A stretch of 64,000 nt of DNA from Alphaproteobacteria bacterium (GTDB taxonomy: Bacteria > Pseudomonadota > Alphaproteobacteria > Caulobacterales > Parvularculaceae): the NCBI GenBank assembly GCA_016125455.1, contig WGLS01000007.1:62001-126000 (forward strand), given 5' to 3'. The notes beneath the pieces were generated by a model. It did not search any database. It worked only from the letters and a program-made list of their open reading frames with translations, and was not told the origin of the DNA. This document shows, in pieces, positions 10,021 to 20,657 of the stretch (positions are counted from its first letter, which is position 1; each line of letters begins with the position of its first letter). The position numbers and the translations under genes were made by a program.

Positions 10021-12432
10021 CTAGATCGCTCCTTCAATTCGATCGGATTCCGCACGCCGGGCCTCGACGACGTTCGCGGAGGCGCGCACCCCGGCAAGCA
10101 TCTGCGACAGCTGGCGCGCGTCCTTGACGGTCACGTCGATCTCGAGCTCGACAAAGTCGCGGCCGCGCTCCGAGAGCGCGATATTGGCGATCGAGACATT
10201 GTACCGCGCAATTATGCCTGCCACGTCGGACAGGACGCCCACTTCGTTGCGCACCATCACGAGGATTTTCGTCTCCGCCATGAGGTCATCGCGCTCGCGC
10301 CACTTCAGGTCGATCCAGCGCGCCTGCTCGGGGTCGTCTGCATCAAGCCGATCGCAATAGATCGTGTGAATGGTCACCTGACCCTCTTCGCCGCGAATGC
10401 CGACAACGCGCTCGCCTGGCACAGGGGCGCAGCATCTGCCGAAAACCGCGTTCGCGCCAGCAGGCAACCCTTCGACGGCGCGCCGAGGGTTCGCCGCGGC
10501 CGCCGTCGTCGCGGCGGCCAGCACCTCGCTGCCGACTTCCAGGGCGGCCCCCGGATAAACGGCCTCGATCAGGGCGTCGACGGACAGGTCGCCGCGGCCG
10601 ATCTTGGCGAACACGTCGTCGACATGGTTCTCGCCCAGCTTGTCGAGCGCCGCGCGGATCGCTTTCGGCGTCAGGTCGAGCTGCACGCCGGAAAAGACAT
10701 TTTCGGCCATCGACCGGCCAAGAGCCACATGCTCCGCATGCTTCATGCGCTTGATGCGCCGACGCATGCCGGCGCGCGCGCGACCCGTGGTCGCCATCGT
10801 TTCCCATCCGACAGGCGGCGGACCCGTGTCCGAGCGCAGGATGTTGACGACGTCGCCGTTCTTGAGAGGCGTGCGCAGCGGCCGGTCGACGCCATTGACC
10901 CGCACGCCGATGCAGGTGTCGCCAATGTCCGTGTGCACAGCGTAGGCGAAGTCGAGCGGCGTCGAGCCGCGCGGCAGGGCAATAACGCGGCCTTTCGGCG
11001 TAAAACAGAAAACCTGGTCCTGAAAGAGCTCCAGCTTAACGTACCGCAACGCCTCATCCGGGTCCTCGCCCGCCTGGAACATCTCAACAAGGCGCCGTGG
11101 CGTTTCGTACGGATCGTTCAGGCCGGCCCCGGCGATTTCAACGCTCGCGCCGTCGCCCGATGATTTATCCTTGTACCGCCAGTGCGCCGCAACGCCACGC
11201 TCCGCCGTTTCATGCATCGCGCGGGTGCGGATCTGTATCTCAACGCGCTGGCGCGAACCATCATCAGTAGGCGGACCAATGACCGCGGTATGGATTGACT
11301 GGTAATTGTTCGGCTTTGTCGCGGAAATGTAGTCGTCGAACTCGGACGGGATCATGCGCCAGTTGACATGGATGACGCCGAGCGCGCGGTAGCAGTCTTC
11401 AACTGTGTCGACAATGATGCGGAATCCGTAAATGTCCGCCAACTCGTCGAACGAGACGTTTTTCGCCGACATCTTGCGCCAGATCGAGAACGGCCGCTTT
11501 TCGCGGCTGTGAACCTCGGCGCGAATTCCCGCCCGCTCAAGGTTCGACCGCAAGCGCTGGGCGAGGTCGACGACCGTTCCGACAATCGTCGTCTGCAGCC
11601 GATCGAGCCGATCACTGATCAACTGGAACGCGTCCGGATTCAGCTCACGGAACGATATCTCCTCGAGCTCCTCCCGGATGCGCTGCACGCCGATTCGTCC
11701 GGCGAGAGGCGCATATATCTCCATGGTTTCCAGCGCAATCCGTCGGCGCTTCTCCAAGTCGCCGAAGTAGTGAAGGGTGCGCATGTTGTGGAGCCGGTCG
11801 GCGAGCTTCACCAGGAGGACGCGGACATCGTCCGCCATCGCCATGACCAGCTTGCGGAAGTTTTCCGCCTGCTTCGACGCCTCGGACTTCAGTTCGATCT
11901 GGGACAGCTTGGTGACGCCATCGACAAGCCGCGCAATCTCCGCGCCGAACGCCCGCTCGATGTCGGCAACGGTCGTCGGCGTGTCTTCGACGACGTCGTG
12001 CAACAGCGCCGTCGCGACTGTCGCGGGGTCGGCCTTCAACTCGGTGAGAATTTGCGCGACGGCAAGCGGGTGCGTAAAATACGGATCGCCGGACTTGCGC
12101 GTCTGGTCGCCATGCGCCCGCATGGAAAAGACATAGGCGCGGTTCAGCATGTCTTCGTCAACGTCCGGATCATAGGCGCGGACCATGTCGACAAGTTCGA
12201 ACTGCCGGATAAAGCCCGGAACCCTGGCGTGAGGCCTGGGTTTCCCCGGCGCGGCGGCCTCTACCGGCCCAGACGCGGGCGACGGCGGGAGGTGATCAGG
12301 TGCAGCGCCCGGCGCTTGCGCCGGTTCCGGGACCTTTTCAGGCCCAATCTCCGGCGTCCGGCGATCAGTCGCTGAAGTCGCCGCCTGTTCAGACGATGAC
12401 GCGTTCTCCGCATTGGACCGGCGACGCTCCAT
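10021..12432 (-). CDS. rel: bifunctional (p)ppGpp synthetase/hydrolase, RelA/SpoT family
   Basis: HD domain (HGDQTRKSGDPYFTHPLAVA...LLHDVVEDT), synthetase region (DELADIYGFRIIVD...YISATKPNNYQSIHT), TGS and ACT domains. Confidence 0.95.
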   Translation of the reverse strand: MERRRSNAENASSSEQAATSATDRRTPEIGPEKVPEPAQAPGAAPDHLPPSPASGPVEAAAPGKPRPHARVPGFIRQFELVDMVRAYDPDVDEDMLNRAYVFSMRAHGDQTRKSGDPYFTHPLAVAQILTELKADPATVATALLHDVVEDTPTTVADIERAFGAEIARLVDGVTKLSQIELKSEASKQAENFRKLVMAMADDVRVLLVKLADRLHNMRTLHYFGDLEKRRRIALETMEIYAPLAGRIGVQRIREELEEISFRELNPDAFQLISDRLDRLQTTIVGTVVDLAQRLRSNLERAGIRAEVHSREKRPFSIWRKMSAKNVSFDELADIYGFRIIVDTVEDCYRALGVIHVNWRMIPSEFDDYISATKPNNYQSIHTAVIGPPTDDGSRQRVEIQIRTRAMHETAERGVAAHWRYKDKSSGDGASVEIAGAGLNDPYETPRRLVEMFQAGEDPDEALRYVKLELFQDQVFCFTPKGRVIALPRGSTPLDFAYAVHTDIGDTCIGVRVNGVDRPLRTPLKNGDVVNILRSDTGPPPVGWETMATTGRARAGMRRRIKRMKHAEHVALGRSMAENVFSGVQLDLTPKAIRAALDKLGENHVDDVFAKIGRGDLSVDALIEAVYPGAALEVGSEVLAAATTAAAANPRRAVEGLPAGANAVFGRCCAPVPGERVVGIRGEEGQVTIHTIYCDRLDADDPEQARWIDLKWRERDDLMAETKILVMVRNEVGVLSDVAGIIARYNVSIANIALSERGRDFVELEIDVTVKDARQLSQMLAGVRASANVVEARRAESDRIEGAI

Positions 12433-12579
12433 TCCACTCCATCACGCAATAAAGGTCCGCATGGCCACTGACGTCGCCATCGGCGTCGCCTTTGGCCCGA
12501 CCCTTTTGAAAATGGAGAAGTGAGCTCCCCGCGGCAAGCCCGGGCGCAGCGAACGCGCCACGCCGCGGGCCGACGGGAC

Positions 12580-12945
12580 TCAGCTCTTTGGCAGTGATTG
12601 CGGCGTCGTCATGCCCGCGGCCTTGATCTGCTGCAGGTACCGGTCCTGGTCGGTCTCGTCGAATTTCGGCGCCTCGGCTCCTTCCGCGCCTTCGGCGGCG
12701 TCTTCGCCTTCCTCGACGTCGAACTGGCGCTGCAGCGAGCTGACGAGATCTTCCTCGACCTTGGCGGGCGGCAGGGAGTCGTCGGCCATTTCCCGGAGAG
12801 CGACTACCGGGTTCTTGTCATTGTCCCGGTCAACGAGCAGCGGCGCGCCGGAAGCGAGGACGCGCGCGCGATGCGCGGCAAGAAGAACAAGATTAAAGCG
12901 GTTCGGGACTTTTTCGACGCAGTCCTCGACTGTCACCCGCGCCAT
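12580..12945 (-). CDS. rpoZ: DNA-directed RNA polymerase omega subunit
   Basis: [52 protein letters not shown]; start trimmed from ORF track. Confidence 0.95.
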   Translation of the reverse strand: MARVTVEDCVEKVPNRFNLVLLAAHRARVLASGAPLLVDRDNDKNPVVALREMADDSLPPAKVEEDLVSSLQRQFDVEEGEDAAEGAEGAEAPKFDETDQDRYLQQIKAAGMTTPQSLPKS

Positions 12946-13245
12946 GCGCATCTCCGTTGCAACTGTTTCGGCGTTCGCCGTCGTCTTAACGCTCGGTCTT
13001 CGCGGGGCCTGAACCGGGCCATGCCGCAGGACAAGCGCCGCCACTGAATAACAGACAAACGATCAGCGAACGCGGGAACTAGCCCAGACGAACGCGGAGA
13101 ACAACCCTTGCGTGGCCAAATCCCAATGTGGCCGACGCCGAGTGGCTGGGCGGAGGCAGGACGGCGGCTTGACGCCAGACGCGCCGGACAGGCGCGAGCA
13201 GCCGAATTGCGAAGGCGCCTGCGCGTCGGCGCTGCATTGTCGCGG

Positions 13246-13791
13246 TCATCGGGCCGTCCAGACAGGGGCAGGGCCGAGCGGACGCGCAGTGCGTCCGTGC
13301 AGCGCCTCCAGCATGCGCGCAGCGGGCGCGCCGGTCGCCGGATGGCGCCAGTTCGGCGCAACATCCAGGAGCGGGGCCAGCACAAAATCCCGTTCGCCGA
13401 GCCGCGGATGGGGCAAGGCGAGTGAATGGTGGCCTTTAGGAATGCGAACCTCGTTGTTGAACGCGATAATGTCGAGATCGAGCGTCCGCGGCGCGTTTTT
13501 CTCGCCGCGCGGCGCGCCGGCAGGGCGCCGCGGCGGGGAATGCCGGCCGAATGCGCCTTCAATCCGTCGCAGCATCGCCAACAGGCGATCAGCGTCGCCC
13601 CCCCACTTGATCGCGACGACCGCGTTGACGAACGGCGGGTCGCCTGGATCAGGCCACGCGGCGGACGAGAAAAGCCGCGACGCCGCGACCACCCCCGACG
13701 CCGCGTCGAGCGCTGACGCAGCGAGCGGCGCCAGTTCTTCCGGCGAGGCGCCGCAAAATGGCAGGTTTGAGCCTAACGCGATAAGAATCAT
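13246..13791 (-). CDS. folK: 2-amino-4-hydroxy-6-hydroxymethyldihydropteridine diphosphokinase
   Basis: MILIALGSNLPF...FVNAVVAIKW...IEGAFGRHSPP...RTLDLDIIAFNNEV...LPHPRLGERDFVLAPLLDVAP. Confidence 0.92.
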   Translation of the reverse strand: MILIALGSNLPFCGASPEELAPLAASALDAASGVVAASRLFSSAAWPDPGDPPFVNAVVAIKWGGDADRLLAMLRRIEGAFGRHSPPRRPAGAPRGEKNAPRTLDLDIIAFNNEVRIPKGHHSLALPHPRLGERDFVLAPLLDVAPNWRHPATGAPAARMLEALHGRTARPLGPAPVWTAR

Positions 13792-13883
13792 GGCTTTTTT
13801 CGCCGAAGCGGCGGATGGTCCGACGTTCCGACTTGGCTTTCCGGCAAATTGCAAGTAGCGCCGGACGTTTTCTTGAGGGAACA

Positions 13884-14519
13884 ATGACTGAATTTTTGTC
13901 CATGCGCGATGATGAAAAAACCGCGCTCTTTATTGACGGCGCGAACCTTTACAAGGCCGCCCGAAGCCTCGGATTCGACATGGACTATCGGAGCTTGCTC
14001 GCAAAGGCGCGGGACGAGAGCCAGCTGGTGCGCGCCTATTATTATACCGCGATGCAGGAAGAACGCGGCCAGGAATTCTCGCCCCTGCGCCCCCTTGTCG
14101 ACTGGCTCGACTACAATGGCTACGCGATGATCCTGAAACAGGCGCGGGAGTTTACGGACGCCCAGGGACGCCGCCGGTTCAAAGGATCGATCGACGTCGA
14201 GCTGGCGGTCGACATGGTCGCGATGGCGGCCAAGCTCGACCACATCATCCTGTTTTCGGGAAATGGCGATTTCCGGCGGGCTGTCGAACTCGTGCAGTCA
14301 ATGGGCGTGCGCGTCACCGTCGTCTCGACAATCAAGAGCGCGCCACCGATGGCGTCTGACGAGCTTCGCCGCCAGGCCGACCTTTTCGTCGATCTTGCCG
14401 ACATCCAGAAGCAGATCGGCCGCGCCGGCGGCCAGCGCACCACGCAGCGTCAGGAATCGCCCGCCGCGCCGGAGGACGAACTCTACGAAGGCGAGGACGA
14501 AGACTTCGAGGACTTTTAG
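13884..14519 (+). CDS. NYN domain (LabA/DUF88) protein
   Basis: KTALFIDGANLYKAARSLGFDMDYRSLL...KGSIDVELAVDMVAMAAKLDHIILFSGNGDFRRAVELVQSMGVRVTVVSTI; acidic C-terminus. Confidence 0.88.
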   Translation: MTEFLSMRDDEKTALFIDGANLYKAARSLGFDMDYRSLLAKARDESQLVRAYYYTAMQEERGQEFSPLRPLVDWLDYNGYAMILKQAREFTDAQGRRRFKGSIDVELAVDMVAMAAKLDHIILFSGNGDFRRAVELVQSMGVRVTVVSTIKSAPPMASDELRRQADLFVDLADIQKQIGRAGGQRTTQRQESPAAPEDELYEGEDEDFEDF

Positions 14520-14534
14520 GGCAACCGGGTTTTC

Positions 14535-15215
14535 GTGCCGCCCCCGAAATCATCAATGCCGGCGGCGCCCGCGCCAGCAGAACCGCCAGCCGATTGCCCG
14601 CTGTGCCCCCGGCTTGTCGCCTTCCGTCAACAAAACCGCATGGCCCATCCGGACTGGTTCAACGGCGCGGCGCCGTCATTTGGCCCTGCGACCGCAAGGC
14701 TTCTGGTGGTCGGTCTTGCGCCCGGCTTGCAGGGGGCGAACCGCACGGGCCGGCCGTTCACCGGCGACTATGCCGGCGAGCTGCTCTATCCGACCATGAT
14801 CGAATTCGGCTTTGCCGCCGGAGCCTACGGAGCGCGTCCGGACGACGGCCTTCGGCTCGTCGATGCGATGATCACAAATGCCGTCAGGTGCGTGCCGCCC
14901 CAGAACAAGCCGACGCCGGCCGAAGCGAACGCCTGCCGTCCCCATCTTGTCGCCCGCATCGCCGCCTTGCCGCGCCTCCGCGCGATCCTGTGCCTCGGCC
15001 GGATCGCCCATGACGCGGTCCTGAAAGCGTTTGACGAGCGTCTTGCCGCCCACCCCTTTGGCCATGGCGCCCGTCATGCGCCGAATGCCCGCGACGTCAC
15101 TGTCTATGACAGCTATCATTGCTCGCGCTACAATACGAATACCGGGCGATTGACGCCGGACATGTTCCGAACTGTCTTCGCGGCGATCCGCCAGGAACTG
15201 GATGGCGCCGCCTGA
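14535..15215 (+). CDS. uracil-DNA glycosylase family protein (type 5-like)
   Basis: CPLCPRLVAFRQQNR (Fe-S cysteines), LLVVGLAPGLQGANRTGRPFTGDYAGELL, ITNAVRCVPPQNKPTPAEANACRPHL, SYHCSRYNTNTGRLTPDMF. Confidence 0.85.
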   Translation: MPPPKSSMPAAPAPAEPPADCPLCPRLVAFRQQNRMAHPDWFNGAAPSFGPATARLLVVGLAPGLQGANRTGRPFTGDYAGELLYPTMIEFGFAAGAYGARPDDGLRLVDAMITNAVRCVPPQNKPTPAEANACRPHLVARIAALPRLRAILCLGRIAHDAVLKAFDERLAAHPFGHGARHAPNARDVTVYDSYHCSRYNTNTGRLTPDMFRTVFAAIRQELDGAA

Positions 15216-15244
15216 CAAATCGGCAAGCGCGGAGAACCTGACGC

Positions 15245-15715
15245 GTGGCTAGAAACTGGGGACTGTCCGGCAAGTCCGCGGCCATGCGGGCTGCCGCGAA
15301 CGAGCGGCCGATCCTGTCGCTCCTGGTGACCGCGGTGTTCGGCATCGGCGCGGCGGCAATTTCAACCCTTGCCTTCTCCGACGCGGCGGGCAGCTATGGC
15401 GACCTGTTTCACGGCGCATCGCTGGCCTTCGCCGTCGCCGCCGCGGGCTTCGGCTGCTGGCTCTATGTCTTCGTCGCCTGGCCGAGGTTCGCCGCTAATT
15501 TCACCGGCCGAGACGGCTTTTCAACGCTGTTGACCTTCTATGCCAGGGCCTCCGCCGGGCTCGTTATCACAGCAATCGGATCAGCGGCGCTGGCGACCGT
15601 CGCTTCGCCGGTCATCGCGGGCGCGCTCGCGTGTTTCGTCGGCGGCGCGGCGGCTGCGGCCGCATTCCAGACTGTGATCGCCTTCGTGCCGGGCATCGAC
15701 GCGCCGAATGGCTAG
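15245..15715 (+). CDS. hypothetical integral membrane protein
   Basis: 156 aa, GTG start, four hydrophobic segments; no family recognised. Confidence 0.65.
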   Translation: MARNWGLSGKSAAMRAAANERPILSLLVTAVFGIGAAAISTLAFSDAAGSYGDLFHGASLAFAVAAAGFGCWLYVFVAWPRFAANFTGRDGFSTLLTFYARASAGLVITAIGSAALATVASPVIAGALACFVGGAAAAAAFQTVIAFVPGIDAPNG

Positions 15716-16191
15716 ATCCATCTGCGGACGGATGTTTTGTAGGCGACATATTCCGCGCCGAACCGCCGCTCAAGGTATGCCTCTTCCGGCAGAATAACGA
15801 AGAAATGCAGTAACGCGACGGCAATGGCCGTCGTCGCGAGGATAAAGACGTTAAGGGTTGCAAAGCCGAGACCCGCGCCGATCAGGGCCATCGCCACATA
15901 GATCGGATTGCGCGAACGCGCGAACGGGCCCGCCCGCAACAGGGCGGTGGAGGGCGTATCGGGACGCAGGGTCTCGCCGTGTTCGAGAAAGAACCGGATC
16001 GACTGGGTCAAGAGCGAGACGCCCCCGAGGGCGAGGACAATCCCGGCGCCCTCGCCGACCGCGCGCGGCAACGGCATGAACCCGCCCCAGACCAGCCGCA
16101 TCGCGAAGCCGACCGCAACCGCGCCCATCATCAGCGAAGGCGGATGAAAAAATGTCTTCGGCCTGTCTTCGGCGTCCACGGAAGCGCTCAT
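15712..16191 (-). CDS. isoprenylcysteine carboxylmethyltransferase family (ICMT/PEMT-like) membrane protein
   Basis: [22 protein letters not shown]...[27 protein letters not shown]. Confidence 0.85.
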   Translation of the reverse strand: MSASVDAEDRPKTFFHPPSLMMGAVAVGFAMRLVWGGFMPLPRAVGEGAGIVLALGGVSLLTQSIRFFLEHGETLRPDTPSTALLRAGPFARSRNPIYVAMALIGAGLGFATLNVFILATTAIAVALLHFFVILPEEAYLERRFGAEYVAYKTSVRRWI

Positions 16192-16664
16192 CCCCTGTCG
16201 CGCAAGAGGCGCTGCTGTTGCCGCGACCAGTCCCGCTCCTTCACGACATCGCGCTTGTCGTGCGCCTTCCGCCCGATGCCGATGCCGATTTCAAGCTTGG
16301 CGATGCCGCGTTCGTTGAAATAGAGCCGCAACGGCGCAATCGTGTACCCCTTGCGCTCGACGGCCTGGGCGAGCTTCGCGATCTGCCGCTTGTTCAGCAA
16401 CAGCTTGCGCGGCCGCTTCGGCTCATGGTTCTCTCGGTTGCCCGCGGAATACTCCGGGATCGTTGCATTGATCAGCCAGATGCCGTCGTTCTCCGGCGCG
16501 GCGTAGGCTTCCCTGATCGTCGCGTGCCCTTCCCTGAGCGCCTTGACCTCGGTGCCCGTCAGGACAAGTCCCGCCTCGAAGGTTTCCTCTATCTGGTAGT
16601 CGCGGCGGGCCTGCCGGTTGTCGGCGACGACATTGCGGACCTCTTCCTTTTTCTTGCCGTTCAC
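16188..16664 (-). CDS. smpB: SsrA-binding protein
   Basis: [43 protein letters not shown]...[19 protein letters not shown]...[23 protein letters not shown]. Confidence 0.97.
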   Translation of the reverse strand: MNGKKKEEVRNVVADNRQARRDYQIEETFEAGLVLTGTEVKALREGHATIREAYAAPENDGIWLINATIPEYSAGNRENHEPKRPRKLLLNKRQIAKLAQAVERKGYTIAPLRLYFNERGIAKLEIGIGIGRKAHDKRDVVKERDWSRQQQRLLRDRG

Positions 16665-17551
16665 AGCACGCCTTCCAGTCCCTCCAGGACCGCCTCAACC
16701 CGCCGACGGGTCGTCTCGCCGGGTTCGCAAAGCGGCGAGCGCACCTCCGCCGAGCAAAGCCCAAGCGCGGACATCGCATACTTTACCGGCCCCGGGTTCG
16801 TTTCGATGAACAGAACGTCATGCAAGGGCGCAAGACGATCCTGGATCGCGAGCGCCGCATCAAAATCGCCCGCCAGCGATGCTTTCTGCATTTTCGCGCA
16901 CAGCGCCGGCGCAATGTTGGCGGTGACCCCGATGCAGCCCCGTCCGCCCATGGCGTTGAAACCAACGGCGGTCATGTCTTCGCCCGATAACTGGATGAAG
17001 TCCGGTCCGCTCGCCAGACGCTGGAGCGCAACGCGGGCGAGATCGCCCGTGGCGTCCTTGATGCCGATGATGCGGGGCAGTTTCGACAGGACGCCTATGG
17101 TCTCGACCGACAGCGACACGACCGTGCGGCCAGGCACATTGTACAGCACGATCGGCAGGCGGCTCGCGTCGTGGAGCGCGGTGAAATGCTTGATCAGGCC
17201 GGCTTGCGGCGGCTTGTTGTAATAGCCGCAGACGCACAGCATCGCGTCGGCGCCAGCTTCTTCCGCGAATTTCGCCAGTCCGAGGGCCTCCGCCGTGGAA
17301 TTCGAGCCGACGCCAGCCACCACCGGGACCCGTCCCGCCGCCGCCTCTACGGCAAGTTCAATCACGCGGCGGTGTTCGGCGTGCGACAATGTGGCGGATT
17401 CGCCGGTCGTGCCGGCCGGGCAAACAGCGGATGACCCCGCAGCAATCTGGCGCTCAACGAGCCTCTGGTAGGCATCTTCGTCGACGGCGCCGTTCTTGAA
17501 GGGCGTCACGAGCGCCGGGAGCGATCCTGAAAGATCTGTCATGGGCAACAT
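16661..17551 (-). CDS. dapA: 4-hydroxy-tetrahydrodipicolinate synthase
   Basis: [52 protein letters not shown]...[14 protein letters not shown]...[13 protein letters not shown]...GIKDATGD. Confidence 0.95.
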   Translation of the reverse strand: MLPMTDLSGSLPALVTPFKNGAVDEDAYQRLVERQIAAGSSAVCPAGTTGESATLSHAEHRRVIELAVEAAAGRVPVVAGVGSNSTAEALGLAKFAEEAGADAMLCVCGYYNKPPQAGLIKHFTALHDASRLPIVLYNVPGRTVVSLSVETIGVLSKLPRIIGIKDATGDLARVALQRLASGPDFIQLSGEDMTAVGFNAMGGRGCIGVTANIAPALCAKMQKASLAGDFDAALAIQDRLAPLHDVLFIETNPGPVKYAMSALGLCSAEVRSPLCEPGETTRRRVEAVLEGLEGVL

Positions 17552-17713
17552 CCTCGTTTATCCCCTGATAGGGTCGGCCGCAGCGGCGCGGCAAGATGGC
17601 GTGTCCAGTTCGCAACGATCAATTCGGTGCGGGGGGTCTCTAAAAACAGCGCCGGAAGCGTTATGGTCCCGATCGCGCAATCCGGCATAACGCAACGGGA
17701 GCAGGGCGAGGGT

Positions 17714-20500
17714 ATGGCGAACAGACGGCGTAAGACGAGCGCTTTTGCCAAAGACGCGGCGCGGATGGCGACGGCGGCTCTTTGCGTCGGCGCAGCCTTT
17801 GCGACGCCATCTGCGATCTCGCCGGCCGTTGCGCAAGAGGCCGGGATCGCCGCCGCGTCGGTGACGCCGCGGCTGAAGCCCCCAGCGCCGGCGCCGCAAT
17901 TCATCAGTCGCGACGACCTCGCCCGGATAGAGGCCGTGCGCGACGCCCTTGGCCGGAAGCGGCATGCCGACGCGCGCCGCGCCGCGGAGCATGTCGAGCA
18001 GCCCATCGCCCGGTCGCTCGCGTTGTGGTATTATTTTGACGCGCAGGATCCGCTCGTTTCGATGGCGGACGCCAAGGCGTTCCTCGACGCGCATCCCGAC
18101 TGGCCGTCGCTGTCGCGCATTCAAGCGCATGCGGAGGAAAATTTCCCGCCAAATCTTTCGGCCCGCGACGTTCTCGACTTCTTCGATCAGCGCGACCCGG
18201 TCACGACCGAAGGCAAGATGGCGCTGGCCTCGGCGCTCATTGCGACGGGATCGGAGGAAGGCGCAACGGCCCGCATCCGGGACTCCTGGCGGCATGACGC
18301 GTTCACCCTTGCGGAAGAACGCGATTTCCTTCAGCGATTTGGGCGCTTTATCCGGACCGAAGACCATATCGCGCGCGCCGACGACCTGTTGTTCAAGCGC
18401 CAGGTCACGAATGCGCGCCGCGTGTTTTCACGCCTTCCGGCAGCGGATCGCCGCAAGGCCGAGGTCCGCGCCGAACTTCTCCTGCAGGCGACGACGGCCC
18501 GTCGATCGTACGACTCACTCGGGGATGAGGAGCGGATCGATCGCGGCGTTCTGCACGCGGCATTGCGGCATTATCGTCGTGCGGACTATGAGGCGCGCGC
18601 GATGCAGATCGCCCGCGCCTTTGATGCGATCGCGGCCGCCGACCCAGTCCTGTCGGAAGGGCGCGACGACGAGGGCGCCCGCGCCATATGGAATGAACGC
18701 AACCTTCTGATGCGTTATGCGCTGAAGGAAAAGCTTTATTCCGACGCCTATGCCATGGCCGCCGGCCACGGCCTCGCCGCCGGTTCGACGGATTTTTCCG
18801 AAGCGGAGTTCAACGCGGGCTGGATCGCTCTCAGGTTCCTCAATGACCCGGCGCGGGCGCGAGTTCATTTCGCCGCGCTGACGGCAAGCGTCGGATCGCC
18901 GATCTCGCTGGCCCGCGGGTACTACTGGCTAGGCCGCGCCGACGAGGCGGCCGGCGACGGTGAAAGCGCCGAGCGCTGGTATGCGCAGGCGGCGGAATAT
19001 CCGTACGTTTATTATGGCCAGCTCGCGGCGGAAAAGATGGGCGGCGCCGCGCTTGAAGCCAGGTTCGAAGGCGCGCCGGGCCCATCCCCCGAGGAAAAGG
19101 CGGCGTTTGCCGCCCGCCCGGCGGCGCAGGCATTGCGGATGCTGTCGGAAATTGGCGATCAGCGGGCGTTCTTGATTTTTGGCTACCACCTGGACGACCG
19201 GCTGGCGAGCGTCGGCGAATTCATCGAGCTCGCGGACGCGGCGGCGCGCCTGCCCGCGCCGCACGTGACGGTCCGCGCCGGCAAGGCCGGCGCGATCCGC
19301 GGCGTTTTCGCGCCGCAGGTATCCTATCCGACGATTTTCGTGCCGGACGACGCGACGCAATTCGCGCCGGTCGAGGTCATTCTCGGGCTGTCGCGCCAGG
19401 AAAGCGAATTCAACCCCCGCGCCTATTCCAGGGTCGGCGCGCGCGGCCTCATGCAACTGATGCCGGCGACCGCGAAGATCACCGCAAACAAGGAGCGCAT
19501 TCACTATCAGCAGACGGCGCTTCTGGACGATCCGAACTACAACATGCTTATTGGCTCGGCGCACCTTTCGCATCTGCTAAAGGATGTAGACGGATCATGG
19601 CCGATGGTGTTTGCCGGGTACAATGCCGGCATCGGCCGCGTCAACCAGTGGGTCGAGGCGTATGGCGACCCGCGCCGGGACGACGTCGACCCGATCGACT
19701 GGATCGAGCAGATCCCGTTCTCGGAGACGCGGAACTACGTGCAGCGGGTGCTTGAGAACGTGCAGGTTTACAGAAGCGCGCTTTCCGGCGCGCCGCTCGC
19801 CGGGCGCCTCGCTCTTGACATCGAAAGCGGCGGGCCAACGGGGCGCGCCGGCAAGGGTCCGGCCATCACGTCCGCCGGGTATGCGCCCGACGCGCCGGCG
19901 CGCATTGTCAAGATCGCTGACGCCTTTTTCGCCGCGCCGCCGCCCGCGGCAACGGCAGCCGCAACCGCAGTCACGCCGGCGGCGCCGGTCACATCCATTG
20001 CTGCGGCCGACGCAAATGCCGAAGTCCGCGCAGCGCGGGCCAGCGCCCGCAAGGCGGCCGACCCGTCGATCGCGGTTGAGGCCCAAGTCGGCGCTGGCGT
20101 CATCAACGCGCCGGCGGCGTCGAACGTCGCGCCAGCCTCCGTTGAAACAAAAAAGACCGCGCTCGCGCCTGACGCCGAGGGCGCGCCGGCCGCGCCGCTT
20201 GACGTGGCGGCTGGCGCGCCAACGCAGGCAGCGAGCGGCACGGCGACGGACGTCGAGGTTGCGCCGCAGCCGATCCCCGTGACGGCAAAGGTCGAACAGA
20301 CCGCCGACGCGCGCCGCGACGAGTGTTTCGGGTACGCCGTCTTCATCGCTTCGGCAGATCCGGAGAATGCCTCCGCGCAGGATCTCAATGCCGGCGTGCT
20401 CGCCGAACTGACGTCCGGCGGCGGCGCCTGCGAGACGGGCGGCGCCCCGGAGGACCTCAACGCCGACGCGGAGGATGGCGCGCCGGGCGACAATCGCTGA
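17714..20500 (+). CDS. soluble lytic murein transglycosylase (Slt70-like)
   Basis: Signal sequence, alpha-helical N-terminal superhelix, catalytic SLT domain LGLSRQESEFNPRAYSRVGARGLMQLMPATAK...NMLIGSAHLSHLL...FAGYNAGIGRVNQW; ATG 17714 with AGGGCGAGGG SD. Confidence 0.9.
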   Translation: MANRRRKTSAFAKDAARMATAALCVGAAFATPSAISPAVAQEAGIAAASVTPRLKPPAPAPQFISRDDLARIEAVRDALGRKRHADARRAAEHVEQPIARSLALWYYFDAQDPLVSMADAKAFLDAHPDWPSLSRIQAHAEENFPPNLSARDVLDFFDQRDPVTTEGKMALASALIATGSEEGATARIRDSWRHDAFTLAEERDFLQRFGRFIRTEDHIARADDLLFKRQVTNARRVFSRLPAADRRKAEVRAELLLQATTARRSYDSLGDEERIDRGVLHAALRHYRRADYEARAMQIARAFDAIAAADPVLSEGRDDEGARAIWNERNLLMRYALKEKLYSDAYAMAAGHGLAAGSTDFSEAEFNAGWIALRFLNDPARARVHFAALTASVGSPISLARGYYWLGRADEAAGDGESAERWYAQAAEYPYVYYGQLAAEKMGGAALEARFEGAPGPSPEEKAAFAARPAAQALRMLSEIGDQRAFLIFGYHLDDRLASVGEFIELADAAARLPAPHVTVRAGKAGAIRGVFAPQVSYPTIFVPDDATQFAPVEVILGLSRQESEFNPRAYSRVGARGLMQLMPATAKITANKERIHYQQTALLDDPNYNMLIGSAHLSHLLKDVDGSWPMVFAGYNAGIGRVNQWVEAYGDPRRDDVDPIDWIEQIPFSETRNYVQRVLENVQVYRSALSGAPLAGRLALDIESGGPTGRAGKGPAITSAGYAPDAPARIVKIADAFFAAPPPAATAAATAVTPAAPVTSIAAADANAEVRAARASARKAADPSIAVEAQVGAGVINAPAASNVAPASVETKKTALAPDAEGAPAAPLDVAAGAPTQAASGTATDVEVAPQPIPVTAKVEQTADARRDECFGYAVFIASADPENASAQDLNAGVLAELTSGGGACETGGAPEDLNADAEDGAPGDNR

Positions 20501-20565
20501 CCTCGCCGATCCGACCCGCACGGCGGGCCTTGCATCCCGGGCGGAATGCGGACACTTTCCGCCGC

Positions 20566-20657
20566 GGAGACGTGGCCGAGTGGTCGAAGGCGCTCCCCTG
20601 CTAAGGGAGTAAGGGTGTTAAAGCCCTTCGAGGGTTCGAATCCCTTCGTCTCCGCCA
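20566..20657 (+). tRNA. tRNA-Ser (anticodon GCT at 20600-20602)
   Basis: GGAGACG...CGTCTCC acceptor pairing, CTCCC-ctGCTaa-GGGAG anticodon arm, long class II variable arm (AAGGGTGTTAAAGCCCTT), T-loop GGTTCGAATCC, encoded GCCA 3' end. Confidence 0.95.

Noticed and set aside
11368-12375. 335-aa plus-strand ORF
   Set aside because: Antisense to rel; no family signature.
12528-12569. CCCGCGGC...GCCGCGGG hairpin between rpoZ and rel as a terminator
   Set aside because: 8-bp arms but a long loop and no T-tract; could arise by chance in this GC-rich gap.
13112-13858. 248-aa plus-strand ORF near folK
   Set aside because: Antisense to folK for most of its length with no motif; NYN gene start and folK are both well supported.
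20566-20657. tRNA-Ser as an attachment site for an integrative element
   Set aside because: No integrase gene and no duplicated tRNA 3' end (TTCGAATCCCTTCGTCTCCGCCA) spotted downstream; kept only as context for the adjacent cassette.
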